Below, piece by piece: positions 24,163 to 35,227 of a DNA stretch of 64,000 bases. The position numbers and the translations under genes were made by a program. Every line of letters begins with the position of its first letter. The stretch's first letter is position 1. This stretch comes from Coniella vitis (taxonomy: Eukaryota > Ascomycota > Sordariomycetes > Diaporthales > Schizoparmaceae), in the NCBI GenBank assembly GCA_011317545.1, contig WUJK01000005.1, forward strand, positions 1,984,001 through 2,048,000, given 5' to 3'. The notes under the pieces are model-generated. The model had not been told where the DNA came from. It ran no database searches and saw nothing but the letters and a program-made list of their open reading frames with translations.

Positions 24163-24943
24163 GGCTGTAGCTGGCGTTGGGCTGCGATTGCCCTGCGGGA
24201 TGCTTAATGTGAAAGAAGATTGCAATGGCGAATGTGTTGTGTCGAAAGACCAAGTTTGGGTTCGACCCGTGAAAGTAATTGAAGGAGATTGTGTTGGATT
24301 TTCGTGGTGAAGGTGGCTTGGAAAGATCAGAGCAAATCCAAGAAAACGGTTTGGTCCGTTGAATGTGGCTTTGATGTGCCGAAGACGAGATGGCCAGCTG
24401 GAATGATGGTTGTCGCAAGGTGGAATAACAGCTCCCAAGTCTCTCAAGAACAGAAGTGCTCAGGTTAAGTCAGCCAGGCCAAGCCCATGCAGTCGCCGCA
24501 TCTCCTATTCACTGTAAGTGGCAGGCATTGTACGTAAGCATGTTTTACACTCACCCCTCTGTTGCAGCCACCCCGACGACATTGTCGAAAGTATACTGTA
24601 GGAGAAGGCTGATGTTCTTATGATTTCGAGATATGACAATACTTGACTACTTTTGGCAACTTCGGCTTGAAATAACTGAGCCTCAAATCTCTGCATGGTT
24701 GTCATTCCCTTTCATATTTGGCTCGCAGACGCTGACCATCCCGCCGATTGTTCTTATCTTATCGTCAAATAAATGTTCCTATGGGCGCCAATCAGCCCAG
24801 GAGCTTGTCTCTTCCCTTTTCGCTTTGGCAGGTTGATGTGAGATTTGGTTGCGCCGGACGCAAGTGTGCCTGAAGGAAAGAAGAACTGGAAGATTTGAGA
24901 AAAGTCTATCACCAACCGAGACCCTCAAAGCCGCGAGGGAAAA
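24163..24943. other. Divergent promoter rtf1 / DHODH
   Basis: 780 bp between two divergent start codons, with short frames only. It probably carries both promoters. Confidence 0.45.
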
Positions 24944-25951
24944 ATGGCCCCTCAAAGCCCACCAGGCCTGACCATCAACCCGCCTTTGCTCAACTCGGCA
25001 AATCCGTGGGCCACAACTCTTGATGATTTGACAGCCTTGTACAACTGTCCGCATACTGGCGCTGTGACAACACGGACATCTCTCCTGCAGCCATTCGATC
25101 ATGACCCGTCAAGACATCAATTCACCCTTTTCAGCACATCGACCCACCAGTCCGAACAAGACCGCACCGAGCTGAGTGGTTCTGAAAATGCCAGCCTCAA
25201 CACCCTGGGATACAGTCCTCTATCGCTGGAAGCTTACTTGGGCTTTATCAAAGATATCGCGGCAACCTCCCCAGTAGTACGACCAGACAAGGGTTTCATC
25301 GTATCTGTAACGGGCCCTCCAGCCGACGTGGCTGCATGCTACAAGCTCATTGCCGCTGCGCAGGCGACGGTGCCATTTCCATTGGCCATGGAGATCAACC
25401 TGAGTTGTCCCAATATCCCTGGTAAGCCTCCACCAGCGTACAACTCGGATGCTCTGCTCGAGTATCTTGTTGTACTGCAGGCAGGCAAAGCTGATGAACA
25501 ACTGCCACGCATACCATACGGACTGAAAACACCACCGTACACACAAGCCGGCGACTATGATGGACTGCTGCGAGCACTTAAGGCAGCTACACCCCAAGAC
25601 GGCATCTGTCCAGTCTCATTTATCACGGCAACCAATACGCTAGGCTCCTGCTTGGTCTTGTCTGATGCAGAGACGGGTCAGCCAGCTTTGCCTGGTGCTG
25701 GTATCGGTGGCATGGCTGGCGCGCCGCTGCACCCCCTGGCACTGGGCAACGTAAGAAGCATTCGCAAGAGACTGGATGAAGACGACATGAAAAGTTCACT
25801 GTGTCACATTCAGATCATTGGAGTGGGCGGTGTTCTCGACACGAGTGGGTACAAGAGAATGAAGGCCGTTGGTGCAGCTTTTGTGGGCGTGGGAACAGGT
25901 CTAGGCATTTCGGGGTTGGGTATATTTGAGAGCATTGCGAAGGGCCTGTAA
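24944..25951 (+). CDS. Dihydroorotate dehydrogenase, class 1A (fumarate type), 335 aa
   Basis: Intronless frame from ATG 24944. The TIM-barrel FMN enzyme oxidises dihydroorotate to orotate in pyrimidine synthesis. Class 1A marks are present: NPWATTLDDLTALYNCPHTGAVTTRT at the front, and MEINLSCPNIPGKPPPAYN with the catalytic Cys at about residue 155 (class 1A uses Cys where class 2 uses Ser). Also seen are GLKTPPYT (the FMN-site Lys), FITATNTLG, and GVGGVLDTSGYKRMKAVGA plus FVGVGTGL for the phosphate site. The length of 335 matches class 1A (about 311-330). It lacks a mitochondrial presequence and should be cytosolic. Most filamentous fungi make pyrimidines with the mitochondrial class 2 enzyme, so this is likely a second copy; yeast URA1 is the known class 1A case, thought to be bacterial in origin. 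Its 3' end is 15 bp from the opposing sfm1. Confidence 0.92.
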   Translation: MAPQSPPGLTINPPLLNSANPWATTLDDLTALYNCPHTGAVTTRTSLLQPFDHDPSRHQFTLFSTSTHQSEQDRTELSGSENASLNTLGYSPLSLEAYLGFIKDIAATSPVVRPDKGFIVSVTGPPADVAACYKLIAAAQATVPFPLAMEINLSCPNIPGKPPPAYNSDALLEYLVVLQAGKADEQLPRIPYGLKTPPYTQAGDYDGLLRALKAATPQDGICPVSFITATNTLGSCLVLSDAETGQPALPGAGIGGMAGAPLHPLALGNVRSIRKRLDEDDMKSSLCHIQIIGVGGVLDTSGYKRMKAVGAAFVGVGTGLGISGLGIFESIAKGL

Positions 25952-25966
25952 TGGCAGCAAGAATAT

Positions 25967-26894
25967 CTAGAAGAGATCGTCAATAGCCTTGTCTGCATCT
26001 TTTGCAATAAGTTCCCTCATGCCCTGTATTACCAAAAATGTCAATGAATGGAAACTATCACTGCAGAATAAGCCGTGCTCGACAAAAACTCACTTTTGGC
26101 ATGATTGGAGCACCGTCTTCACCCTTGACGTAGCGGAAGGGCATTTGGGTGCTCTCGTGTTCGTTGATCTTGAGGTCAGGGTGATCAAGGTAGGCAATCT
26201 CATTCAGTGGGACTGTTTCAATCAACACGTTGTTTAGCCAAGATTTCCAAGGGCTCCACTTGTCATGGAGTAGCAGAGACTTACTCTGCTCTTGGATGAC
26301 GATGCGTGTGACGCGAACAGCCGTGTCGGTAGTCATCTGTACAGGCCCGAGGCGTCGCCCAGGAAAGCCCTTCTTCCTCAGCTCCGAGGTACGGTCTGGA
26401 CGAGTTAGTGTGTGAGATGGATGGGTGCTTGTAGGCCACAGACGGCCATTCGCGACGGTAGGGAGCAGCTTTACCTCTGGGGGGATCATCGCCTGTATAG
26501 CTGTCAGCACCGTGCACGAGCTTATCATATTTCCAGGCTCGGGGGATGGGGTGTGTCCAATCTCACCTAATATGCCGCCAAACAAGAAGACGCTGAACTC
26601 TTGGGCATCTTGGGGCGAGAGGTCCTTGTCGGCCGCAGGATCAAGCAGGCAGACGGTGTTCTTCGAGGCGGCATAGATGTCCTCGACGCTGTCCTGGGTG
26701 GCCGTGAATTTGGGAATGGCCTGCAATGCGCTGGGAACCTTGAAGTCGGGGGATATCGACGACAGGGTGAAGCTGCTGCCGTTTTGCTGCGACTCGTCGG
26801 CGATGGCAATGTACTCGAGCTCAGACCAGGGACCCAATTCTGGGTCGAGATGCTCGACAATGTATGTCTTGCCAGTAGTGCTGGAGTCGGCCAT
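25967..26894 (-). CDS. sfm1: SPOUT-family protein arginine methyltransferase Sfm1, 210 aa
   Basis: Five exons on the minus strand: 26894-26567, 26492-26475, 26395-26285, 26212-26094 and 26023-25967. The second exon is only 18 bases (GD-DPPR-). All phases close and the result matches the family length (yeast 213 aa). Conserved stretches are TYIVEHLDPELGPWSELEY, VCLLDPAADKDLSPQDA, FSVFLFGGILG, DDPPRDRTSELRKKGFPGR, RLGPVQMTTDTAVRVTR and MPFRYVKGEDGAPIMPKGM. Yeast Sfm1 methylates an arginine of ribosomal protein uS3 (Rps3), using a knotted SPOUT fold with S-adenosylmethionine. The gene converges on the class 1A DHODH gene with 15 bases between the stop codons, so the transcripts must overlap at their 3' ends. 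Confidence 0.93.
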
Positions 26895-28167
26895 GACTGA
26901 AAGTGGTGCGCAACTCGGTCAGTCTGATGTTGCTGGGAAATGGAGGATGGCCCGCCGTCACTTGAAATTTTGATGGATGGTGGCCGTGTCACTGATCTGC
27001 ACGGCTTTGCTCGAGCCTCTAGCGCCCGGCTTGGCACTGAGATGGTGCTGCGTGGATGCAACTGGCGCCCCCGGCGGTCCGAGCAATTGCTTGTTTCTAA
27101 TTGTATCCCTTGAATTGCAAGAGCCAGCCTTTTTCCCAGATTTGAGGATTCCAGTTGAAGTGATGCAAGAGTACAATGCCCATGCAACTCTTGGTCTGGC
27201 AGTGTAACATGCGGCCATCTGTGGCTGCCATGCACATCTGGATCTGCACCACACAAGTAAGTACCGAGGTAACCCCCGTATCTTCCCTGCTTCAGGACAT
27301 AAAGTCCCGGGCCAGCAAGGCCCTTGCACCGCTACTGGCTTTGAAGTTGTCTGAATCCAGCTGTGAATAGGAACACACAAATACTGCCAATTGCAAGCAG
27401 ACAGCCAGTGTGAGGCACTATGTAGCCATTCAGTCTCCTTCTGCAGCTTATATGGCCGTCGAGAAGCAAAACTGAGCCTTGAGAATACATCATCCGCCAA
27501 ATCCTGAAGGCCTGCTGACTGCCGCCCGTCCACATTTATAGCAACAAACTGCAGGCGGGGCCTACAGGGGTTGCGTAAGACTGTCCTACATAGTATATAG
27601 TGGTAGCAGTACTAATGTACTACTAGTACTAAGGGCACCGGTTACTGTGCAGTCTGGGCGCTGGAACCGCCTCCCCAAAACCCCCTCCTGCCCCTGTGCT
27701 TCAAGGCTACCATGTACATGTGCTAGACAAAGAGTAGCATGCCGAATAGACACCCACTGTGCAAACGCGTATCTATATAGTCCAGCCCGAGGCCTTGGAT
27801 GGAGCGGGCTGCAGCAGAACCCCAGAACCCCTGCCCAAGTCTAAAACGCCGCCACGCTCCCTTTTGGAAACAAGAGAGCATTTGTGCTGGGCCTCTGTGA
27901 GATCTGGCTCCAATACTTCGTGCACCTCTTCTTCTCGCCCTTTTTTTGCAGAACAGCTTGACTTGCCTCTTCCACCTTCGAAGACTTGTTGTTCTCTCCC
28001 TCCCGTCACTCGCCTTCAACCGTGCACCTCCCCAGAAATCTGTCGCTCATGACGCTTCGGAGCTAAGAATCCCCCTTCGCGACAGTTTTCACCAATTCCC
28101 CTCCTCTCTCCCGCCCTTCTGGGGTTACGCCGTTCTGCGGAACGCGCGAGAGAGCCACTCGCCCATC
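26895..28167. other. Divergent intergenic region sfm1 / kex1
   Basis: 1.27 kb between divergent starts. It holds TACATAGTA at 27587-27595 next to a run of TACTACTAGTAC-like sequence. The 300 bases before kex1 are CT-rich as in a 5' UTR. No gene supported. Confidence 0.45.
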
Positions 28168-30209
28168 ATGTCCCCCTTGAGCGGTGCCAGGATGGCTCTG
28201 GCTGCCCTCGCTGCCCTCTCGTGGGCGATACCCGCAGCCAGCGCCGACAAGGCCGCTGCCGACTACTTTGTCCACGCCCTTCCAGGCGCTCCAGAGACCC
28301 CTTTCATCAAGATGCATGCTGGGTAGGCTGCACCCTCCACTCTTCGCAAAGAAGATCGCCATGGCTAACAGACTGCTTGGTTGTATCTAGCCACATCGAG
28401 GTTACTCCAGAGCACAACGGAAACATCTTCTTCTGGCACTACCAAAACAGGCATATCGCACAAAAACAGAGAACAGTCCTGTGGCTAAATGGCGGGCCCG
28501 GATGCAGTTCTGAGGACGGTGGCCTAATGGAAATTGGCCCCTACAGATTAAAAGACCAAAACACGCTGGTCCTCAATGATGGCTCGTGGCACGAGTTTGC
28601 AAACCTGCTCTTTGTTGACAACCCGGTCGGAACGGGGTTCAGTTACGTCGACACCGACTCCTATACCCATGAGCTGGACGAAATGGCCGACCAGATGATC
28701 ATCTTCCTGGAGAAGTTCTTTGCTCTCTTTCCCGAGTACGAGCAAGACGATGTAAGCGAATCAGCAAAGACTACTTCTCTATTACAACCTTTTGCCAGTT
28801 GCTAATATTCTTGCTTATCCTAGTTGTACCTTGCCGGCGAGTCTTACGCCGGTCAGCACATTCCTTACATTGCCAAGCACATTCTGGAGCGCAACAAGCG
28901 GGAAGGGGTTGCGCACAAGTGGAAGCTGAACGGACTCTTGATTGGCAACGGCTGGATCTCGCCAGCAGAGCAATACCAAGCATACATTGACTTTGCCTAT
29001 GAAAAGGGTATTCTTGAAAAGAACACGGAGCAGGCTCGCAAGGTGGAGGCGCAGCGTCGCATTTGCGAAAAGGACCTGGCCATTGACGGCAACTCGGTCG
29101 ACTACATGAACTGCGAGGCCATTTTGAATGAGATTCTGAGCAGCACCATGACCGTCAATTCGAAGGGCAGGCAAGAGTGCTACAATATGTACGACGTGCG
29201 CCTCAAGGACTCGTACCCCAGCTGCGGCATGAACTGGCCTCCGGACCTGGAGCACGTTACGCCCTACCTGCGCCGCAACGACGTTATCGAGGCCCTGCAC
29301 GTCAACCCGGCCAAGAACACGGGCTGGCAAGAGTGCTCTGGCTCTGTCGGCAGCAACTTCCGCGCCTCCAAGTCTGTACCGTCCGTCAAGTTCCTGCCCG
29401 ACCTGCTCACTGAAGTCCCTATTCTCTTGTTCTCCGGCGCCGAGGACCTCATCTGCAACCACCTGGGAACCGAGGCCCTCATTGGAAACATGCACTGGAA
29501 CGGTGGCAAGGGCTTCGAACTGACCCCCGGCACCTGGGCGCCGCGCCGAGAATGGATGTTTGAGGGCGAAGTCGCTGGTTTCTGGCAGTCTGCCCGCAAC
29601 CTCACCTACGTGCTCTTCTACAACTCATCCCACATGGTCCCCTTTGACGTGGCTCGCCGCTCCCGCGACATGCTGGACCGTTTCATGGGTGTCGACATTT
29701 CGTCCATAGGCGGCAAGCCCACCGACTCATACCTCGACGGCGAGCGGCTGCCCGACACCAGCGTTGGCGGCCAAGCCGGCAACTCGACGGCTGCCCAGGA
29801 AGCCGAGCAGGAGAAGCTCGACGCCGCGAAATGGGAAGCCTACCAGCGCTCTGGCGAGATCATACTCGTCATTGTCTCCGTTGCCGCAGCCGCATGGGGC
29901 TACTGGGTCTGGAAGGAGCGCCGCAAGCGCCGCGGCTACTTTGGCCTCGCGCAGCAAGCCTCGTCCTCGGCCGCGACGCCCGTCACGAGCCAACGCAGGG
30001 ATTTCCGCAGTCGCGGTGTCAGCAACTCGAGGGACCTCGAGGCTGCTGACTTTGACGAGGCGGAGCTGGATGATTTGCACGTTGAGTCGCCTACTGTTGA
30101 GGGCCATGAGGAAGGTGTGATGGCTTCTGAGAGGCGCTACAGCCTTGGTGGTGATGAAAGCGATGATGACTCTGCTTCAGGTGCTAAGAAGGAGGTTCAC
30201 CGTGCCTAG
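28168..30209 (+). CDS. kex1: Pheromone-processing carboxypeptidase Kex1, 633 aa
   Basis: Three exons: 28168-28322, 28391-28751 and 28824-30209, with donors GTAGGC and GTAAGC. It is a serine carboxypeptidase that trims C-terminal Lys/Arg from peptides after Kex2 cleavage in the late Golgi. A signal peptide (ALAALAALSWAIPAASA) is followed by the S10 peptidase domain. WLNGGPGCSSEDGGLMEIGP forms the oxyanion region. The nucleophile is Ser in LAGESYAGQHIPYIA (about residue 179). The Asp is in FSGAEDLICNHLG (about 378-382) and the His in YNSSHMVPFDV (about 440). One transmembrane helix lies at about 516-535 (IILVIVSVAAAAWGYWVW), and the cytosolic tail is acidic (DEAELDDLHVE). Length and layout are those of Kex1 and not of vacuolar CPY. 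Confidence 0.95.
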
Positions 30210-31214
30210 AGAGGGTAGATTGTTGTCATGGAAACATGTGGGGTGGGGCGGGTACTTGATTGTTGGCTTGAGATCGAATGCATATCACCCAACTTGGTTT
30301 GTACAGGTCCACCTACTACTTGCTCTCTTTGATAGCCCAAGCGATGATTATGGTAGAAGGGCATACAAATGTGACAGATATTGATATTCACGACCACACG
30401 AGAAGAAGTAACCATGAGAGGGAACCATGGTGATCCAAAACTTCAAATATGTAACGCAGGTGTTGGTCGAAAGGAGGAAGATAGGGCAAGAATAGGCTGG
30501 AGGTCATGGTGTGCATATTTGTTTTGATAACTTACCCATAGTACTTGGTGTTTTTGGATGACGAGCCACGGCGTAAAGCGTTATATATCTATGCAACTTA
30601 TTTGAAAGAACCGGAATACAAGTCCAGACGGGGGTGAATGCATCAGTCGTGATGATTTTATAGGCAATGAATGAATCACGCGTTAGGCGTCGAAATTGCA
30701 GATATAGTTTGGCCAATATTAAGTAGTAAAGCATCAGAATTTGAGTCAATTGGCTCTTAATCTCAATTTGAAATCGCACTATCAGCGAGGCTCAAATCAT
30801 CCCAAGTGATCTATCTTAACGCCGTTTGTCGTTCAAGTGTGTAAAGCTATTTCAAAGACCGGATCATCATGATGATAAGAACCGTCATTGCTCCACTCAA
30901 AATCCGGCACACACGTTACCATCAGGCAACCTTTGCCTGTTGCTTGGGCTTGTTCATAAGCGTGATTCTATCCTTCCCCTTTTTTGTTTCCTCCCCAGAA
31001 GCCATGATCTGCCGTCCTAGGAATGGCGCATCCAGGGGAAGGCAAGGAGCAAAAGCACTGTGGTGCCAACAAGGGCGAATTAACGTGCGTCTGTTGCTCG
31101 CTGTGTGCGCTTCTGCAGATAGGTGATGTCGGTTTAGGTTTAATGATGGCCGACGGGTATCTTTTTGCTCTTTTATATGCAACAGATATGGTGCATATAG
31201 TACTCTCAACACGC
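30210..31214. other. Convergent intergenic region kex1 / dre2
   Basis: 1 kb, AT-rich, tail-to-tail. Short frames only; probably UTRs and spacer. Confidence 0.45.
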
Positions 31215-32400
31215 TCAGAACTGAGCAACGTTGTTAAGAATGGTGACCTCTTCGCCGGGCTTGAACGGAGGCAGGCCGACTGTATATGGTCAGCGAAAAT
31301 GCTTCTTAAAAGAATAACGAGATTTGAAGGAACAAAACTTACTATAAGGGCAGTCAGAGCATCGGAAGGCATCTCCCAGAGCACAGCTGCCACAACTACC
31401 GGTCTTGCCCTGCACGGTGAAGTCCAGCTCGTTGAGGTCCTCGCTCTTCAGTTTGAGGGTGTTCAGGGCAGCGTCAGCCTTGGAACGGCGGGCCTTGTCC
31501 TCGGCCTCGATGCGTTCGGCGAGACCACAGGTGCAGTCCTTGCAGGCGCGGCGCTTCTTGCCAGGCTGGGGGGCACACTCGGGGGCTGGGATATCAAAGA
31601 TTAGCAAGAGAATATCAATTGGTTTTCAAACATGGAAATCTCATAAGTCGGCCGATTTGAGGCTTTGAGAGGTGTTGGGAGTAACTGCACTTACGAACTT
31701 GGATAGGACGGTTCAGATCCTCTTCAGTCATCAGATCGTCCTCGTCAATCAATTCGTCATCATCATCCAAGTCGTCGCCGAAGTCGAAGCCTACCCCAAC
31801 AGGCAGAGCCTTGACTGGGGGAGCAGTGACGGACTGAGCGTTCACAGCAAACACCGAGCCGTTTCCGCTCAGCGCATTGTCGGTTGTTGTAGTAGGAGCC
31901 ACGGTCTTCTTCTTGCCAAATCGCAGTGGGATCACTACCTCCTCCTCTTCGACCTTCTCAAACGCGCCGTCCTTCTCAACAAGGCCAGCGAGCACGGCCT
32001 CGCGCGATTCCTTGTCGCCGAAACGGCCGTCCTGGGTGACGAGTCTTCCGCCTGCGCGCATGGCAGGAACGAGAGCGCCAAAGACGTCGCGCGTCAGCAA
32101 GTCGGCGGCTTCGGCATGTCGGGAGCCATCGGCATTGGTGAGGAGCAGAACGAGGTCGTAGGTTGCGGCAGGGAGGGCGACGAGGCCAGCGGAGAGGCGG
32201 TCAAGCATGTGCAAGTCGGTGGTGGCACGTTCGTAGCTGGGCAGGATTGCAGTCAAATCGCCCGAGGACGCGACCGAAGGAGGTGCGAGGAGGAGGGTGC
32301 GGCCATGGGCGGTGGTTGAGGCGGGGCCATTGGTAAGCGCGGGGTTGCCACTGAAGTCGATATCAGGGCTGGTGTCGATGGTGACGATTGAAGGCGACAT
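31215..32400 (-). CDS. dre2: Fe-S cluster assembly protein Dre2 (anamorsin), 337 aa
   Basis: Three exons on the minus strand: 32400-31695, 31585-31343 and 31279-31215, with introns of 109 and 63 bp; phases close. Dre2 passes electrons from Tah18 to the cytosolic iron-sulfur assembly machinery. The N-terminal half is the methyltransferase-like domain (RTLLLAPPSVASS, YDLVLLLTNADGS, GALVPAMRAGGRLVTQDGRF). An acidic linker follows (DLDDDDELIDEDDLMTEEDL), next to the usual NRPIQV. The C-terminus has two Cys sets: CAPQPGKKRRACKDCTCGLA for the [2Fe-2S] site and CGSCALGDAFRCSDCPY (twin CX2C) for the second site. It closes with IGLPPFKPGEEV. All family cysteines are present. Confidence 0.95.
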
Positions 32401-33404
32401 TGTCGCTGCAGGTGTGGTGTGAGTTGTCGAGATCTTTCTGGCAGGTGTGGGAGACAGGTGTAGTGTTGCGTCGGCGGCGAGGATGCAAGATGTGGTGGTG
32501 GTCGTTGTCGTCGTAGGTGTTGTAGTTTGCCGCAGGGAAAAGAAAGTTGGGAGGCCGATGCAAGCCTGATGAAAGAAAGGCGGCAAGCGAGTTTTTGGAG
32601 GAGCCTGACAAATGGGATGCAGGGTCCCTGGCCTATTGAATGACGTCTTTCATACTGTGCACAGCGCCCCTCGAATGTCGAGGGATACAGTGCTAACAAA
32701 TCAGCACATTTGTGATTACCAACACGCTCCATCTTAGCCCGCTATCGGAGCTGTCAAGATGCTTCCTCGGCACGGTTGGGCCATATGCCACGTTGTAATG
32801 ATGGCGGAATGCAACGCTGGATAACGGGTTTAGATGAATCCAGATCCGATGCTGGAACCACAGTATGCAGACCTATGCGTACTATGTACTACATGATAGA
32901 GGAGGAACGGCGACTGTGTGAGTAATTGAGTTTGGATGCCCTTGTTCTGTATGCAAATAGTCACAAGAAGCAAGAAGCTGATGCTTGGTAAGGACTGGAC
33001 AGTGATTACTGATCAATCCCTTGTCCTTATATGCTAACAAGTGCTTCAAAACACTGGCTCTGATTATCATAGTAAGCGATGTCTAATATTACTTGACCAA
33101 GGACGAAAAAACACCTTGATATACGGATCTTGAACTCGGGAGTTACAAGCAAAAGCTGCTAAGGTGTGTTTAACTGTGATATGAATGATAATACTTTAAG
33201 TCTCACATGCATATAGATGGACAAGAGAGGTAGGTCTTTCATCGATTATATAAGAAAGAGAATTAAAGCACTGATTATCGGGAACTGTTTCGCTGAACAC
33301 TGTTGATATATTCCATTTGTAGATTCCCAAGCTTGAGATCCAATCGTGAATTTTGCTTCCATTTTGGCCATCCTTTCAGCGATCTAGCAGGATTGACTTA
33401 TGGC
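32401..33404. other. Intergenic region dre2 / RTA1-like gene
   Basis: 1 kb between same-strand genes. It holds TACTATGTA at 32880-32888. The stretch 33,000-33,350 is AT-rich. I looked here for the missing C-terminus of the RTA1-like gene and did not find it. Confidence 0.4.
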
Positions 33405-34379
33405 TCAGAACTTCCACATGCCTGTGTGGTTTGTTTCAAAGAAATCTTCAAGTCGCCGCTTCTCAGACATATAAACAGAGAGCACCCACAGGGGAATGCG
33501 CAGGTTTCGTGATCGGGAAATCAGGCCGAGGCGTGCACAGCGGTGGTGGAACACACCCGCGCTCAGCGCGAGGAAGAGGAGGATGACGACGAGCTGGAGG
33601 CAGAGCCCGGCCTTCATGAGGGTCTGGCCTAGGGTAATGAGGGACTGTGGGAGGCTGTGGTTGGAGAGGTAGACGACACCGATGGCGTTGAGGACCTCTA
33701 CGAGCGTGGAGAGGATGCTAAAGGTTGTGAGAATGCGGCCTGGGTGCATAGGCGCGCAGTAGGGAACGTAGTAGAGGATGCGACCGAGGATGTGGAAATT
33801 TGCGAGCTCTAGAAGAGGGCTGGAGGGGAGACAATGGGGCTGGGATTAGTTTGTATTGATGCGAATCGTGACACGGTGCTTGTGAGGTGGATAGAGGACT
33901 TACGGAGCCATGTATATGAGACACGTGCTTGCAATGTAGACGTTGAGGTTCAGCGTGGTGTCGGTGTAGTGAAAGGCGCCATATTCGCGGAGCATGAAGC
34001 CAACCGCAAACATGAAGCAGCTCAGAGGCTGCAGGGTTGTGGTTTTCCAGGACTTGTATCGTCTGGTGAATTGTTTTCTGCTCGTCAATTATGGAATGCT
34101 AAAGGCTCAGTCCTGGCGAGAAGGCGTGGCTTCATAGGGCCGAAGAGCAACGAAGAGGAGACCATGGTAAACTCACTTGCAAAGCCCGAGATGCCAAATG
34201 CCAGTAGCCAAAAATGCTACACTAAAGAAGACTGGTGCTCCTTTATTTGGCGCGTATATGTAGATGCTTCCTGGCTCTGGGGTGCTCAAGAACAAGAATC
34301 AGTATTCGTCTGTCCAGTCTTCTATTCAGAGAATTCAAAGGTGCAACAGGTTCAACCCACCGATTCTGCCTTCTGCCAT
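33405..34379 (-). CDS. RTA1-like membrane protein, apparently C-terminally shortened, about 230 aa
   Basis: Best model on the minus strand has four exons: 34379-34361, 34276-34177, 34062-33904 and 33819-33405. The first intron may instead use GTTGAA...GAG; both keep the frame. The protein reads PGSIYIYAPNKGAPVFFS, ATGIWHLGLC, RRYKSWKTTTLQP, IYMAPPLLELANFHILGRIL, then VVILLFLALSAGVFH. These are the succession of hydrophobic helices of the RTA1/lipid-translocating exporter family (seven helices, about 300 aa). After LWVLSVYMS the expected final helices and their charged loop are replaced by EKRRLEDFFETNHTGMWKF and a stop. It may be a truncated or decaying gene. It is divergent from the Zn2Cys6 gene. 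Family is likely; a specific substrate is unknown. Confidence 0.65.
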
Positions 34380-35227
34380 CTTTAATTTGCACGTTGTCAG
34401 TGACTGGGAAAATAACAAAGTTGCGGAAATCTTGCTGAAGCGTGAATTGTAATGGCTTTGCAATACATATAGAGCAGTTTTATATATCGTTCGTACTCCT
34501 ATATATCAAGACCAAACACCAACATGCACATCTCAGTGAGCCTTGTCCTCAGTAGCAGTGATATTCAGCTGTTGTCCGAAATAGGCAATTATACGTCTTC
34601 TCTCTCTTGTGGAAATAAGCGCATACACAGGCATATAACTGATTGGCCGCATTCTATACTACGTAGTCCTCTCCATCTATAAGGATGTATGCAGTGCTTA
34701 TATGAGACTAGACCCAAAATGGAGAAAATAAGTCGCATGTACTTGCTTTGGTGTATATTTAGGATGCTGACACAGGAGCGGGTCGGCGCAATACATTTGT
34801 ACTTTTGCATGAAACCAAGTGCAGAAGGCTGTAAGCAGGGCGCAGTGGCTTAGCGCTCTAACCTAATGTAAAGTGATGAATCCGTTGCGACAGACTGTGC
34901 TGAGCTCAACTCAACAAGTGGGCAACTCAGCTCACGAGCTATAGCATGCGGGCTTACGACTTGAAGTCCGGAAGTTTCGAGCAAGACCGCGCCTCTCAAG
35001 GCATTCTTGATACTATGTACTGCGTGACTGCGTTGCTTCGCCACAGGAGATGGCCATTGAGCTGATTTCATTAGTGAGACACAGAGAGAGACAAGACGAA
35101 CAGCGTCTTATCCCTCCAGTGTGAGAAAGCCAAAAAAGGGAACAGAGCACAGAAGCACGGATTCTTGGACTTGAACCAATCTTCTGAGAACAGGGGCAAC
35201 ACCGAATACCACCCCAGGCCTCCCGCC
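34380..35227. other. Divergent region RTA1-like / Zn2Cys6 gene
   Basis: About 850 bp. AT-rich near the RTA1-like side. A stretch with tRNA-like A-box and B-box sequence lies at about 34,840-34,990 (see findings). TACTATGTA at 35011-35019. Confidence 0.4.
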
